DNA from: Engelhardtia mirabilis
Lineage (GTDB): Bacteria; Planctomycetota; UBA1135; GCA-002686595
Reading direction: 5' to 3'
Length of the DNA: 64,000 bases
NCBI RefSeq assembly: GCF_007748095.1
Contig: NZ_CP036287.1
Coordinates: 5,642,001 to 5,706,000 of the forward strand
Shown here: positions 46,834 through 55,773 of the stretch, piece after piece
Layout of the letters: every line of letters starts with the position of its first letter
Numbering within the stretch: the first letter of the stretch is position 1
Notes under the pieces: model-generated
Told to the model about the DNA's origin: nothing
Databases searched by the model: none
What the model saw: only the letters and a program-made list of their open reading frames with translations
Made by a program: the position numbers and the translations under genes

Positions 46834-48272
46834 CGCGGCGAGTCCCCGGGGGCGTCCTCGCCCTTGCCCACGGCCGCGCCGGACGCCTCGCCCTCATCCG
46901 CCGCGTCAGTGGGTCCGTCGTCCACGTAACCCAGACGCTCGAGGTCCGCCCGCTGCTCGTCGGTCATCTCGACCTCGACTCGATTGCGGTGGATCAGGTC
47001 CGCGTTGTCCGCCTGCCAGGAGCGCGCGATTCGGCCCAGGCGTTCGGCCACCTCGGGCAACTCGGTGCTCAGGTCGTGCTCCTCGAGCGGATCGGTCGCG
47101 CGGTCGAACAGGGCCGAGGTCCCGTCCCCATCGAGTACCAGCTTGCGTGTGCCCTCGACCACCGCCACCTGCAGACCCGGTCCGAAACCGTGTTTGCCAG
47201 TGGAGAGGCGCGGGCCCAAGTCCAGATCCTCGTCGGCGACCTCGCCGCGCAAGAGGCCCGCGAGGGAGCGTCCGACCGGCTCGTAGTTCTCCGGCAGTTC
47301 CACGCCGCACAGCTCGTGCAGGGTCGGGAACAGGTCGATGGTCGACGCCGGCACCTCGTGGGTGCGGGCCAGGATCCCCGGTCCCGCGATCAACAGCGGA
47401 ATGTCGATGTTGTCGGCCGCGACGCTGATGCCGTGGCCCCAGGTGTCGTTGCGGCCCAGGGCCTCGCCGTGGTCGGCGGTCACGACCACCACCGCCCCCT
47501 GGGCCTCGGCCATGGCGATCAGCCAGTCGATCGACTTGTCCACCGCCATCAAGTTCGCGCGGTACAGGGACTGTGCCCGCGCCGCCTGCTCCGGCGGCAG
47601 GGAGCGGTAGGCGAAGGTGTCCGACACGCGCAGGGTCGGATCGAGGGAACCGTCCGCCAGGGGCCCGTCGGGGTCGATGCGCCCGACCAGCTTGGGCGGC
47701 GCGTCGTAGGGCGAGTGGGGCCGGCGCAGGTGGACGTAGGCGAACCACTTCTGCCCCTCCAGGGCGCGGATCCAGCGCGCGACGTTCTCGAGGATCGGCA
47801 GGCCCCCCTCGCGCAGCTCGGACTCGCGCCCGTTGCCGTAGTAGTGGAACTCGTCGAAGCCGCGGCCGAAGCCGTAGGTCGTCGAGGCGTAGGGCATCTG
47901 CGAGTAGCCCGCCGTGTGGAAGCCCGCGTCCGCGAAGGACTCGGCCAGCAGGGCCTGGTCGTCGCTCACGTGGTGATCGCGACTGACGACGCCGTGCTGC
48001 TCCTGCAAGCGCCCGGTCATCAGGCAAGCCGTGGAGGGCAGGGTCCAGTTGGCGTTGGAGAAGGGCCGGACGAAGCGCGCCGAGCGCTCGGCCAGGGCGT
48101 CCAGGGTCGGCGTCAGGCCGTCGGGTCCGCCGTAGGTGCCCACGTGGGCCCGGTGGGTCGCGTCGAGGATCACGACCATCACACGCTCGGCGGGCTCGGG
48201 TTCGCCGCTGCCCGAGCAGGCGGGGGCGATGGACAGGGCAACGAAGAGGACGAGGCGCAGGGCGGGGTTCAC
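46830..48272 (-). CDS. Sulfatase-fold lipoprotein (alkaline phosphatase superfamily) with Thr at the nucleophile position
   Basis: 480 residues, GTG start. The signal peptide ends in APAC, a plausible lipobox, so it should be lipid-anchored outside. Metal-binding elements are present: VILDATHRAHVGTYGG, VTADHGEALG and WGHGIS. The sulfatase signature (C-x-P-S-R) is replaced by TLPST, so the formylglycine Cys/Ser and the Arg are both missing. A Thr nucleophile, as in LtaS and phosphoethanolamine transferases, is more likely than true sulfatase action. The acidic C-terminal tail is low complexity. First gene of a coupled set with the acyl-CoA synthetase. Confidence 0.82.
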   Translation of the reverse strand: MNPALRLVLFVALSIAPACSGSGEPEPAERVMVVILDATHRAHVGTYGGPDGLTPTLDALAERSARFVRPFSNANWTLPSTACLMTGRLQEQHGVVSRDHHVSDDQALLAESFADAGFHTAGYSQMPYASTTYGFGRGFDEFHYYGNGRESELREGGLPILENVARWIRALEGQKWFAYVHLRRPHSPYDAPPKLVGRIDPDGPLADGSLDPTLRVSDTFAYRSLPPEQAARAQSLYRANLMAVDKSIDWLIAMAEAQGAVVVVTADHGEALGRNDTWGHGISVAADNIDIPLLIAGPGILARTHEVPASTIDLFPTLHELCGVELPENYEPVGRSLAGLLRGEVADEDLDLGPRLSTGKHGFGPGLQVAVVEGTRKLVLDGDGTSALFDRATDPLEEHDLSTELPEVAERLGRIARSWQADNADLIHRNRVEVEMTDEQRADLERLGYVDDGPTDAADEGEASGAAVGKGEDAPGDSPR

Positions 48273-48361
48273 GGAGCCGATCCTAACGCCGCGGCCCCGA
48301 GCACAGACCCCAGGGGCAGCTCGGGTAGGCGTTCGTCAGGTGCCAGGCACGAAACCGCCGC

Positions 48362-49408
48362 CTACCCGAGCGACTCCGCGACCTCGGCTGGCAGGGCTCG
48401 CCGAATCAGGTCCGCCAGGGCCATGACCCACTCGGGGTGGGCATTCAGCGACGGCACCAGCTCGAGCCGCTCGCCCCCCGCGGCCCGGAAGTCCGCGTCC
48501 GCCCTGTCGCCGATCTCCTCCAGGGTCTCCAAACAGTCCGCCACGAACGCCGGGCAGAAGACCGCCAGGCGCTTCACCCCGGCCTTGGCCAGCTCGACGA
48601 TCAGCTCGTCGGTGTAGGGCCGAATCCACGGGTCGCGGCCCAGGCGCGATTGGAAGGCGATCGGGCTGCGCGCCTCGGGCAGGTTGAGCTCCTCGCGCAG
48701 GGCCCGCGCGGTGGCGAAGCACTGGGCCCGGTAGCAACTGCGATTGGCCTCCACGATCGCGTCGCAGCAGTCGGGCCGCGCGAAGCAGTGCTTGCCGCCC
48801 GACTCGTCGGACTTGGTGCAGTGCCGTTCGGGCAGGCCGTGGAAGCTGAACAGCACCTGGTCCGGCCCGAGATCGTCGAGCACCGGCCGCCCCACCGCCG
48901 CGAAGGCGCGCACGAAGCCGGGGTCGTCGTAGAAGGGCGGCAGGACCGAGAGGAACGGCGTGTTCCACTGGTTTGCCGCGATGCGGTAGGCCTCGGCCAC
49001 CGAGGAGCCCGTGGAGCTCGAGGCGTACTGGGGGTAGAGCGGCGCGAGCAGCACCCGGTCGCAGCCTTCCGCGCGCAGGGTCGCGAGGCCGGCGGCGATG
49101 GACGGTTGGCCGTAGCGCATGGCGAGCTCGACCTGCAGCTCAGGCAGGGCCTCGCGCATGCTCTCGAGCAGGGCCATGCCGAAGACCAGGAGGGGCGAGC
49201 CCTCGTCGGTCCAGACCGTCTTGTAGGCCGCCGCGCTCTTGGGCGCGCGCAGGGGTGCGATCACGCCGCGCACGAGCAGGTTCCTGGGCAGGGCGGGGAT
49301 GTCGATCACCCGCTCGTCGGTCAGGAACTGCTTGAGGTACGGACGCACCGCAGAGGCCTCGGGGGCCGCGGGGGTACCGAGATTGATGAGCAGGACGCCA
49401 GTCTTCAC
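48362..49408 (-). CDS. hemH: Ferrochelatase
   Basis: 348 residues from a GTG (VKTGVLLINLGTP, the standard opening). It inserts ferrous iron into protoporphyrin IX, the last step of haem b synthesis. Family blocks: FSFHGLPERH with the catalytic His, FQSRLGRDPWIRPYT, and CPAFVADCLETLEEI. A Cys-rich segment (KHCFARPDCCDAIVEANRSCYRAQC) is the variant seen in several non-enterobacterial ferrochelatases and may bind an iron-sulfur cluster. It is 90 bases from the preceding gene. Haem supply fits the multihaem cytochromes elsewhere in the window. Confidence 0.95.
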   Translation of the reverse strand: MKTGVLLINLGTPAAPEASAVRPYLKQFLTDERVIDIPALPRNLLVRGVIAPLRAPKSAAAYKTVWTDEGSPLLVFGMALLESMREALPELQVELAMRYGQPSIAAGLATLRAEGCDRVLLAPLYPQYASSSTGSSVAEAYRIAANQWNTPFLSVLPPFYDDPGFVRAFAAVGRPVLDDLGPDQVLFSFHGLPERHCTKSDESGGKHCFARPDCCDAIVEANRSCYRAQCFATARALREELNLPEARSPIAFQSRLGRDPWIRPYTDELIVELAKAGVKRLAVFCPAFVADCLETLEEIGDRADADFRAAGGERLELVPSLNAHPEWVMALADLIRRALPAEVAESLG

Positions 49409-49439
49409 GGTTCGGATCCTAGTGCCTGGGGGGGCGCGA

Positions 49440-50099
49440 TCACGCGCCGTCCGACGTTCGGCGAAAGCGCGCCCAACGCTCGAGCCACTGGCGACGCTCC
49501 AAAGGCTGCTCGACGGCCTCGTCGGCGACCAATTCGAAGGCCGGTGCCAGCAGGGCCGACAGCTCCGCCGTCTCGGTGCGATGGGGAGGCCCGCCCTCGG
49601 ACACGGGTTTGTCCGCGGGGAAGACCAGCACCGCCAGGGTCCCACGCGGTCGCAGGGCGCGCGCCACGAGGGCGGCCCAACGCGGGCGCTCCGTCGGCGG
49701 CAGGGCGCAGTGGAACGTGTGCTCGAGCACCAGGTCCACCGGCTCGCCCTGCCACTCGAGGGCGTTGGCCTCGACGAACTCGCCGCCCAGGGCGGCGAGG
49801 GCCGGGCCGAGCTCCGCGGCCAATCCCGGAGCAAAGTCGACAGCGGTCACCGTCCAACCCGCCCGCGCCAGGGCCAGGGCGTCGTGGCCTCGCCCGCAAC
49901 CGGGCACCAGGGCGCGCCGCCCGCCCGTCGGAGCCAGCTCGCCGCTCGCGATCCGCCGCGCGATCTCCGGGTGGGGCCCGCCGCAATCCCAGGGCGTGTC
50001 GCCTGCGTCGTAGCGCTCGGCCCAGGCGGAAGGCTCTCGCAGGTCCACGCCCTCGGCGCGGCCCGGACGTTCGTCGGTTGCTTCGTCGGGTTCGGTCAT
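49440..50099 (-). CDS. TPMT-family SAM-dependent methyltransferase
   Basis: 219 residues. The opening block WAERYDAGDTPWDCGGPHPEI is characteristic of the thiopurine S-methyltransferase family, and the SAM loop is VPGCGRGHDALALARAGW; the acidic loop VLEHTFHCALPP follows. Family members methylate thiols, selenium or tellurite compounds, or halides. Substrate is not determinable. It ends 31 bases before hemH on the same strand, so the two may be co-transcribed. Confidence 0.88.
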   Translation of the reverse strand: MTEPDEATDERPGRAEGVDLREPSAWAERYDAGDTPWDCGGPHPEIARRIASGELAPTGGRRALVPGCGRGHDALALARAGWTVTAVDFAPGLAAELGPALAALGGEFVEANALEWQGEPVDLVLEHTFHCALPPTERPRWAALVARALRPRGTLAVLVFPADKPVSEGGPPHRTETAELSALLAPAFELVADEAVEQPLERRQWLERWARFRRTSDGA

Positions 50100-50177
50100 G
50101 GTCGGTTGCGCCTCGGGACGCGCGGATGCGGCACCTCGCACGGCTACAATGGCCTGTCTTCGCGTCCGCGCACACCC

Positions 50178-51344
50178 ATGACAGGAACGAATCCCACGCC
50201 GAGCCAGCGACCGGTCGGCACCTGGGAGCTCGAGGACTTCTTCCGCAGCCTGCGCGCCTGCGTGACCGACCTCGAGCGCGCCTGGGGCCAGGGCCGGCTG
50301 GACGAGGTGCTGGACGCCAACGCGACCCACGACGCTTGGCACCCGCCGATCGTGGCCGCCTACCGGCGCCTCCTGCGCCGCGAGCTGCGGCCCATCGACT
50401 ACCGCACCCGGGCCATCGACGCCCTGCTCGCCCAGGCGCGGCGCGAGTTGTTCGAGACGCCCCACCGCTTCGAGGCGCGGGTGGTCGACTTCGCCAGGTC
50501 GCGGGGCAGGAAGCCCCAGCCGCAGGGGGTCCTGGAGGCCCGCGAGCACGGTCCGTCCGACGCGCCCGTGACCGCCATCGCGGTCAAGAGCCCGCGCGGC
50601 GAGGTGCTCCTGCGGATGGACCAGGTGATCAGCGTGCGCTTCTGGGGCATCGGCTTCACCTTCGACGACGCCGAGGTCTCCGACCGCGTCACCACGGCCG
50701 TGGCCCACGAAGCCGTCAACCAGCTGGCCTACGGACTGGTCGGGCTCGAGAAGGTCCAGACCCGGCTGCACGGGCGGGTCCTCGAGGGCGAGCTGCAGGT
50801 GATCCCACCCCCCGACGGGCAGAGCTTCGAGCAGCTCATGCTCGACGTGCTGAACGAGCACTATCCCTGCGCGCGGCGGGCGCCCTTGTACGAGGACTTC
50901 TTCGAGAAGACCGACCTGCGCCTGCACGTGCGCGGGCTCAAGCGGCGCCGCGGGGCCCGGGCCCAGATCACGCGCATCACCGATCCGGAGCAACACGCGG
51001 CCAAGCTCGAGCAGATCCACAACTTGGACGAGTTCGTGATCCTGTCGCCGCCCTCCCTGGCCGCCGGCCTGACCCACCCCGAACGCAGCGGCATCGACCG
51101 CGACGACCTGGCGCAGCTATGGCAACTGTTCCCGCAGCAGCCGGAAAACGAGCACGAGCTGGCGCGCGGACTGCGCGACCTGCTGCTGGCCGCCCTGGCC
51201 CAGCCGACCAGCGGTCCGCGGGGTCCCCTGGCCGCGGTACCCGAGCAGGTGCGGCGCGCGATCCAGGCCTACGCCACGGCGGAGTCGTTCCGCGCCACCG
51301 AGCGGCTGCGCTCGCGCCTGTCGCGGCAGCCGCCGGCGCCGTAG
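50178..51344 (+). CDS. Cytosolic protein of unknown function (388 aa)
   Basis: Starts at an ATG 78 bases from the divergent methyltransferase. No signal peptide or membrane segment. Charged and helical at both ends; the middle carries a segment with conserved-looking features (ISVRFWGIGFTFDDAEVSDRVTTAVAHEAVNQLAYGLVG, in pieces of beta and helix). No recognised family or catalytic motif. Third-position GC bias is strong, so the gene is real. It converges with pdxA, whose stop lies 7 bases away. Confidence 0.75.
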   Translation: MTGTNPTPSQRPVGTWELEDFFRSLRACVTDLERAWGQGRLDEVLDANATHDAWHPPIVAAYRRLLRRELRPIDYRTRAIDALLAQARRELFETPHRFEARVVDFARSRGRKPQPQGVLEAREHGPSDAPVTAIAVKSPRGEVLLRMDQVISVRFWGIGFTFDDAEVSDRVTTAVAHEAVNQLAYGLVGLEKVQTRLHGRVLEGELQVIPPPDGQSFEQLMLDVLNEHYPCARRAPLYEDFFEKTDLRLHVRGLKRRRGARAQITRITDPEQHAAKLEQIHNLDEFVILSPPSLAAGLTHPERSGIDRDDLAQLWQLFPQQPENEHELARGLRDLLLAALAQPTSGPRGPLAAVPEQVRRAIQAYATAESFRATERLRSRLSRQPPAP

Positions 51345-51351
51345 CGGGGCT

Positions 51352-52344
51352 TCAGGCCTTGCGCGCGGCAACCCACTGCGCGGCCTGGAACAGGGCCTCG
51401 AGCAGGTTGCGCTCGGAGGCCGTCCCCTTGCCTGCGATGTCGAAGGCGGTGCCGTGGGCCGGGCTGACGCGGATGTAGGGCAGACCGGCGAGCAGGGTCA
51501 GGCCGCGGTCGGCGCCGAGCAGCTTGACCGGGATGAAGGCCTGGTCGTGGTAGAGGGCCAGCACCCCGTCGTGCACGCCCTGGCTTGCGCGCAGGAAGAC
51601 CGTGTCGGGGGACTCGGGACCGCTGACCTGCAGGCCGCGCTGGCGCGCGATGCGCACGGCGGGAACGAGCAGGTCGCCGTCCTCGGAGCCCAGGATACCG
51701 TTCTCGCCCGCGTGGGGATTGAGGCCGGCGAGGGCCAGGCGCGGCGACTCGAAGCCGAGCTGGCGCAGGGTCTCGTCGAGCAGGTCCAGGTGGTCGACGA
51801 CACGTTCGGTGGTGATCTGGTCGAGGGCCGCGCGCAGGGGCAGGTGGCGGGTGAGCAGCAGCACGCGCAGCTGTCCGGCCACCGCCAGCATCTGCGTGCG
51901 CGGCGCCTTGGCCCAACGCGCCAGGAGCTCGGTCTGACCCTCGACCGCCTCGCCGGCGGCGTGCAGGGCCTCCTTGTTCACGGGGCCGGTGACGAGGGCG
52001 TCGATCAGGCCGTCCGTGGCGAGCTTGGCGCCCATGGCGAGGGCGTCGAGGGCCGCGCGTCCACAGCTCGCCTGGACGCGACCGATGTCCCAGCTCGCAG
52101 GCCCGCCGGTGTCGAACCAGCCGCTCTCGACCACCGTCGACAGGCCCAAGCGGTCGGCGGTCGCGAGCAGCGGGACGCTCGCCGGCCGCAGGGCGCCGGG
52201 ACCCAGCACCAGCACGCGCACCCTGCGCCGCAGGTCAGCGCTGGCCAGCGCCTTGAGCGCGATCTCCGGTCCGATGCCGGCTGGGTCGCCAACCGTCAGT
52301 CCGATCAGGGGTCGCTCGGTGTAGCTCACGTCGAGGTGGACCAT
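51352..52344 (-). CDS. pdxA: 4-hydroxythreonine-4-phosphate dehydrogenase
   Basis: 330 residues. PdxA oxidises 4-phosphohydroxy-L-threonine with NAD in the DXP-dependent vitamin B6 pathway. Family blocks: GLTVGDPAGIGPEI, VTGPVNKEALHAAG, GLNPHAGENGILG with metal-binding His, YHDQAFIPVKLLG and SPAHGTAFDIAGKG. All key regions are intact. No other B6 gene is adjacent. Confidence 0.96.
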   Translation of the reverse strand: MVHLDVSYTERPLIGLTVGDPAGIGPEIALKALASADLRRRVRVLVLGPGALRPASVPLLATADRLGLSTVVESGWFDTGGPASWDIGRVQASCGRAALDALAMGAKLATDGLIDALVTGPVNKEALHAAGEAVEGQTELLARWAKAPRTQMLAVAGQLRVLLLTRHLPLRAALDQITTERVVDHLDLLDETLRQLGFESPRLALAGLNPHAGENGILGSEDGDLLVPAVRIARQRGLQVSGPESPDTVFLRASQGVHDGVLALYHDQAFIPVKLLGADRGLTLLAGLPYIRVSPAHGTAFDIAGKGTASERNLLEALFQAAQWVAARKA

Positions 52345-52866
52345 GGGGCGCCGATCCTATCCGCCCGGTCCGCCTCCGCCGACCTGTTGACCTGCGGCCC
52401 CAGTCTCTGACTCAGCGGTCCGGCCAGACGCTCTTGGATGCCACATCCCCACGGAAGCCGCCGATCGCCGTGAAGCCGCTCTCCGCCCGAGGATCGACAG
52501 AGAGGTCAGAGGTCACCTCGTCGTCGAAGACCACGGTCCCGTCGAGGGCGCCGCAGGGCAGGCGCAGGTGCGTCGCCGAGCGAATCGCCGGCGCGCCCGA
52601 GTAGGCGTCGAACAGGTAGACACGGATCTGCCGACAAGTTCGAAGTAGATCGGTCGCAGCGTCGACGAAAGACAATCTGCAAGTTGCCGACCAAGCAGAC
52701 AGAATTCGTAGCAACCGCAGAAGCTACACAGACTTGACGGAACGGATCTCGAAACAAGAGAGAGAGAGAGACGCTAGCCTCGCATTCCATTGACAGGCTC
52801 GCGGGCATTGCCCTCGGTCCGATTACCGCCCCAGGCGAGCGGAACCCAAGAACAAGTGAGGCTGGA
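52345..52866. other. Gene-poor stretch between pdxA and a methyltransferase gene
   Basis: Most of the stretch is non-coding. Its middle (52600-52800) is unusually AT-rich and contains a (GA)n tract at about 52760-52772, fitting a promoter region. One possible remnant ORF (52412-52714) is listed separately. Confidence 0.45.
52412..52714 (-). pseudogene. Possible 3' remnant of a secreted beta-rich protein
   Basis: A 100-codon frame whose only start in range is a TTG. The C-terminal 70 residues (IRVYLFDAYSGAPAIR, LPCGALDGTVVFDDEV) look protein-like with good codon bias, whereas the first 30 are in AT-rich DNA. It may be the end of a larger gene whose front was lost, or a small gene of its own. 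Confidence 0.3.
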
Positions 52867-53742
52867 ATGTCGCCCGGTGATGCTGCTCACGACGACCGAA
52901 TCCCGATGTCCCTCGGCGTCAAGAGCTACAAGGCCGTTTGGGATCGCATTGCGGCCGTGCGCGAGCACGCCTTCGAGCTGGTCGACGAGAGCCAAGACGA
53001 AGAGGCCCTCGACCGGAGCGGGCGCGAGAATGCGCCGTTCATCGTGAACGGCCTGTCGATCGGCCCGAGCGATACCGTGCTCGAGGTCGGCTGCGGCGTG
53101 GCCAGGCTCGGGCGGCACGTCGCTCCCAGCGCGGGCCATTGGATCGGGGTCGACGTGTCCGGCGAGATGGTCGCCATCGCGCGGGAGCGCTGCAGCGCGC
53201 TCGACAACGTGACGATCCTGGAAGGACCGGGAGACGCGCTCCCCGACCTCGAGGACGACTCGATCGACAAGTGCTACTGCCACGCGGTCTTCATCCACAT
53301 GGACAAGGAAGACTGGTTCGCCTACCTGCGCGAAGTCCGGCGTGTCCTGCGCCCTGGCGGGCTGTTCTACTTCGACGTTTGGAACCTGGCCCACGACCTG
53401 GGCTGGTTGCGATGGCAGATGGAGCGCGCCCTGTACGGTTCGAAGACGGACCGGCCGTTGCATCGCAACCAGTTCTCGGTGCCCGAGGAGTTGAAGCTCA
53501 TGGTCGCTCGGGCGGGCTTCGAGCTGCGGCACCTGGCGGAGACGTTCTACCTGCAGGCCGTGTGCTCGGTCCCCGACCCCGAGCAGCGCGTGGGCACAAG
53601 CCAGCGCGAGGCGGAAGACGCCGCCATGGGCGTGCTCCGCTACACGGAGGGCGACGATCGCTTCTTCGCCTCGGTGCTGGCCAAGAGGCTGGCCGAGTAC
53701 GGACAGGAGCCGGAGGTGCAGCTCCCTCCTTCCGAGCGGTAG
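52867..53742 (+). CDS. SAM-dependent methyltransferase
   Basis: 291 residues from an ATG with a GTGAGG ribosome binding site. Motif I is VLEVGCGVARLG, motif II region VDVSGEMVAIARERC, and post-I acidic residues follow; DDSIDKCYCHAVF is motif IV and LRPGGLFYFDVW motif VI, all of a type 11-like class I methyltransferase. Substrate unknown. The last four codons lie inside a 160-bp palindrome shared with the convergent radical SAM gene; both proteins end in SER. Confidence 0.88.
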   Translation: MSPGDAAHDDRIPMSLGVKSYKAVWDRIAAVREHAFELVDESQDEEALDRSGRENAPFIVNGLSIGPSDTVLEVGCGVARLGRHVAPSAGHWIGVDVSGEMVAIARERCSALDNVTILEGPGDALPDLEDDSIDKCYCHAVFIHMDKEDWFAYLREVRRVLRPGGLFYFDVWNLAHDLGWLRWQMERALYGSKTDRPLHRNQFSVPEELKLMVARAGFELRHLAETFYLQAVCSVPDPEQRVGTSQREAEDAAMGVLRYTEGDDRFFASVLAKRLAEYGQEPEVQLPPSER

Positions 53743-53890
53743 GAGTTCTTACGGGACGTACGGTGCCGGGACCATTTGTCCCACGCCGGGGGGGGGGCAG
53801 CGTGGCGCCTTCGGCGCCGCGCTGCCCCCCCCCGGCGTGGGACAAATGGTCCCGGCACCGTACGTCCCGTAAGACCTCCTACCGCTCGGA
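53731..53890. repeat. 160-bp near-perfect palindrome spanning two convergent stop codons
   Basis: Left arm 53731-53809 pairs with right arm 53813-53890 around TTC. Irregularities are only one T/G, one extra G in a run of ten, and one T/C. The arms contain the last codons and stop of both flanking genes (53740-53742 and 53879-53881), so each gene ends with the same bases. The transcripts of either gene would form a very long hairpin, a bidirectional terminator. The DNA could extrude a cruciform. Such long perfect palindromes are usually unstable. Confidence 0.95.
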
Positions 53891-55561
53891 GCCCGACCCC
53901 ACGTAGTCACCCGTGGTCACGCTCGAAACCACCTCGCGCTGGTCGATCTTGGCCGCGTTCTCGTTGCCCGAGGTGCCCGTCTTGTGCCCGGGATCCACCC
54001 ACGAGCGCGAGAGGCCCTCGTCCTTCGAGACCTTCTTGTAGACGCGGATGAACACGTCGAAGAGCTTCGCCTCGACCTCGCCGAACTTGTAGTTGCCCGA
54101 CTGCAGGCGCCAGCGCGCGAGCTTCTCCCACAGACCGACCTTCTTGCGCACGAGCCCGCGGGCGAGGGTCTGGTAGTGGCAATAGAGCTTTCTGACCTTG
54201 GCCACCTCCGGCGGGATGCGTCCGGGCCAGGTCTCGTGCAGGTGGTATTCACCCAGGGAGCCCCAGTGCTCGAGCTCGTCGGGGGCGGTGAAGCCCAGCT
54301 CGATGGCCTGGTCCCACATCTCGGTGCCCGGGATCGGCCGGTAGGGCCAGACGGTGATCGAGGACTTGGGCGCCACGGCCTGGGCGCGTCGCGCCTGGTC
54401 CAGGGTCGCCAGCATGTTGTTCTTGTCCTCTTTCGGGTAGCCGATGATGTAGGTCACCGAGCACTCGATCCCGCGCCGCTCCATCTCGTAGGTGGCGTTG
54501 ACGTTGTCGTCGCCCGAGATCGGCTTGCCGATCTGCTCCTTCATGAACTCGTCGGTCCCGGTCTCGGCGCCGATCTCCGCCAGGTGCATGCCCGAGGCGG
54601 CCATGGCGTCGAGGGTCGACGGGTCGTAGCGCAGGATCGAGTTGGTCTCGATGAAGCAGTTCCAGTTGATGTCGAGCTCGCGCTCGAGCAACTCGCTGGT
54701 GAACTCCTTCACGCGCTTCTCGAGCACGCCGAAGTTGGCGTCGTGGAAGCGCACCACGTCGTAGCCCCAGCGCTCCTTGAGGTGTTCCAGGTTGTCGACG
54801 ATGCGCGCGCCGGTCATGGCCTTCCAACGGCGGTTGGTCACGAAGGGCGAGCAGCAGAACTTGCAGGGCTCCGGGCAGCCGAAGCTCGAGAAGAACGTGA
54901 TGCCGACGTAGGGCTTGCGCTTGCCGAAGCGCTCCGGCGAGGGCATCCGCAGGATGTGCTTGTGGCTGTCCGGGTCCAGTTGCAGCGCCCGGTAGGGCTC
55001 GAAGTCCAGCAGGTGCCAGGCCGGGTCGAGGACTTGGTCGAAACCCACCACCGGGTGCTTCTCGTTCTTGTAGACGTCGCCGTCCTTCCAGACCGCGACG
55101 CTCTTCAGGTCGTCCCAAGCTTCGCCAGCGGCCGTGGCCTCCACGATCTCGCGGAAGGCCTGCTCGCCCTGCCCCATGACGACTCCGTCGTAGAGGCCCG
55201 TCTTGAGCAGGAGGTCCGGCCGCACGCTGGCGAACCAGCCCCCCGCCACGACCTTGATGCGCTTGTTGACCGCGCGCAGGCGTTGGACGCACTGGTAGCC
55301 GTCCTTGACCATGAACCCGAGGATGCCCGTGACCCCGAAGAGCATGGCGTCCTGGGCCGCCTCCACAGCCAGTCGGTGGGCCTCCGCCTGGGGATAGAGG
55401 GACCCGTCGATGATGACGATCTCGTAGCCCTCGCGATCGGGCCAGGCCGCGATCTGGAGCATCTCCAGCGGGATCATGTCGCCGCTGGAACGGGGCCCTA
55501 TGGAGCTGTCGACCTGTTGGGGCTGGTACAGGACGATCTTGCCCTTGCGAGCATGGATCAT
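53879..55561 (-). CDS. B12-binding-domain radical SAM protein
   Basis: 560 residues from MIHARKGK; the frame is open 48 codons upstream without coding character. Residues 1-150 form a cobalamin-binding-like Rossmann domain (GYEIVIIDGSLYPQ, FGVTGILGF). Residues 215-420 hold the radical SAM core with the cluster motif CPEPCKFC (CxxxCxxC), followed by a helical C-terminal region. This class (BchE/HpnP/RumMT-like) methylates unactivated carbons or modifies lipids and natural products. The product is unknown. It converges with a SAM methyltransferase across the long palindrome, which may or may not indicate a shared pathway. Confidence 0.9.
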   Translation of the reverse strand: MIHARKGKIVLYQPQQVDSSIGPRSSGDMIPLEMLQIAAWPDREGYEIVIIDGSLYPQAEAHRLAVEAAQDAMLFGVTGILGFMVKDGYQCVQRLRAVNKRIKVVAGGWFASVRPDLLLKTGLYDGVVMGQGEQAFREIVEATAAGEAWDDLKSVAVWKDGDVYKNEKHPVVGFDQVLDPAWHLLDFEPYRALQLDPDSHKHILRMPSPERFGKRKPYVGITFFSSFGCPEPCKFCCSPFVTNRRWKAMTGARIVDNLEHLKERWGYDVVRFHDANFGVLEKRVKEFTSELLERELDINWNCFIETNSILRYDPSTLDAMAASGMHLAEIGAETGTDEFMKEQIGKPISGDDNVNATYEMERRGIECSVTYIIGYPKEDKNNMLATLDQARRAQAVAPKSSITVWPYRPIPGTEMWDQAIELGFTAPDELEHWGSLGEYHLHETWPGRIPPEVAKVRKLYCHYQTLARGLVRKKVGLWEKLARWRLQSGNYKFGEVEAKLFDVFIRVYKKVSKDEGLSRSWVDPGHKTGTSGNENAAKIDQREVVSSVTTGDYVGSGSER

Positions 55562-55773
55562 GGGTGCGAGGGGTTCCGGACCTGAGTCCGACCGGGGGGG
55601 GAGGGGCAGAAAAGGGGGCGGCCCGTGGCAGATCGGGCCGAGGTAGGAAGGATCTTCCGGGTCGCGTGGGTGCGCGAGTGGCGTCCGGAGTCGTTCGTCA
55701 CACACAAACTAACGTGACCTGCCGATTACGGCGTCGGTATGGAGTCCGAAAGAATCCCCCCGGCCTCGGTTGC

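Noticed and set aside
52757..52773. (GA)n tract as a phase-variation repeat
   Set aside because: It is short, lies outside any coding frame and more than 90 bases from the next start; no switching consequence is visible.
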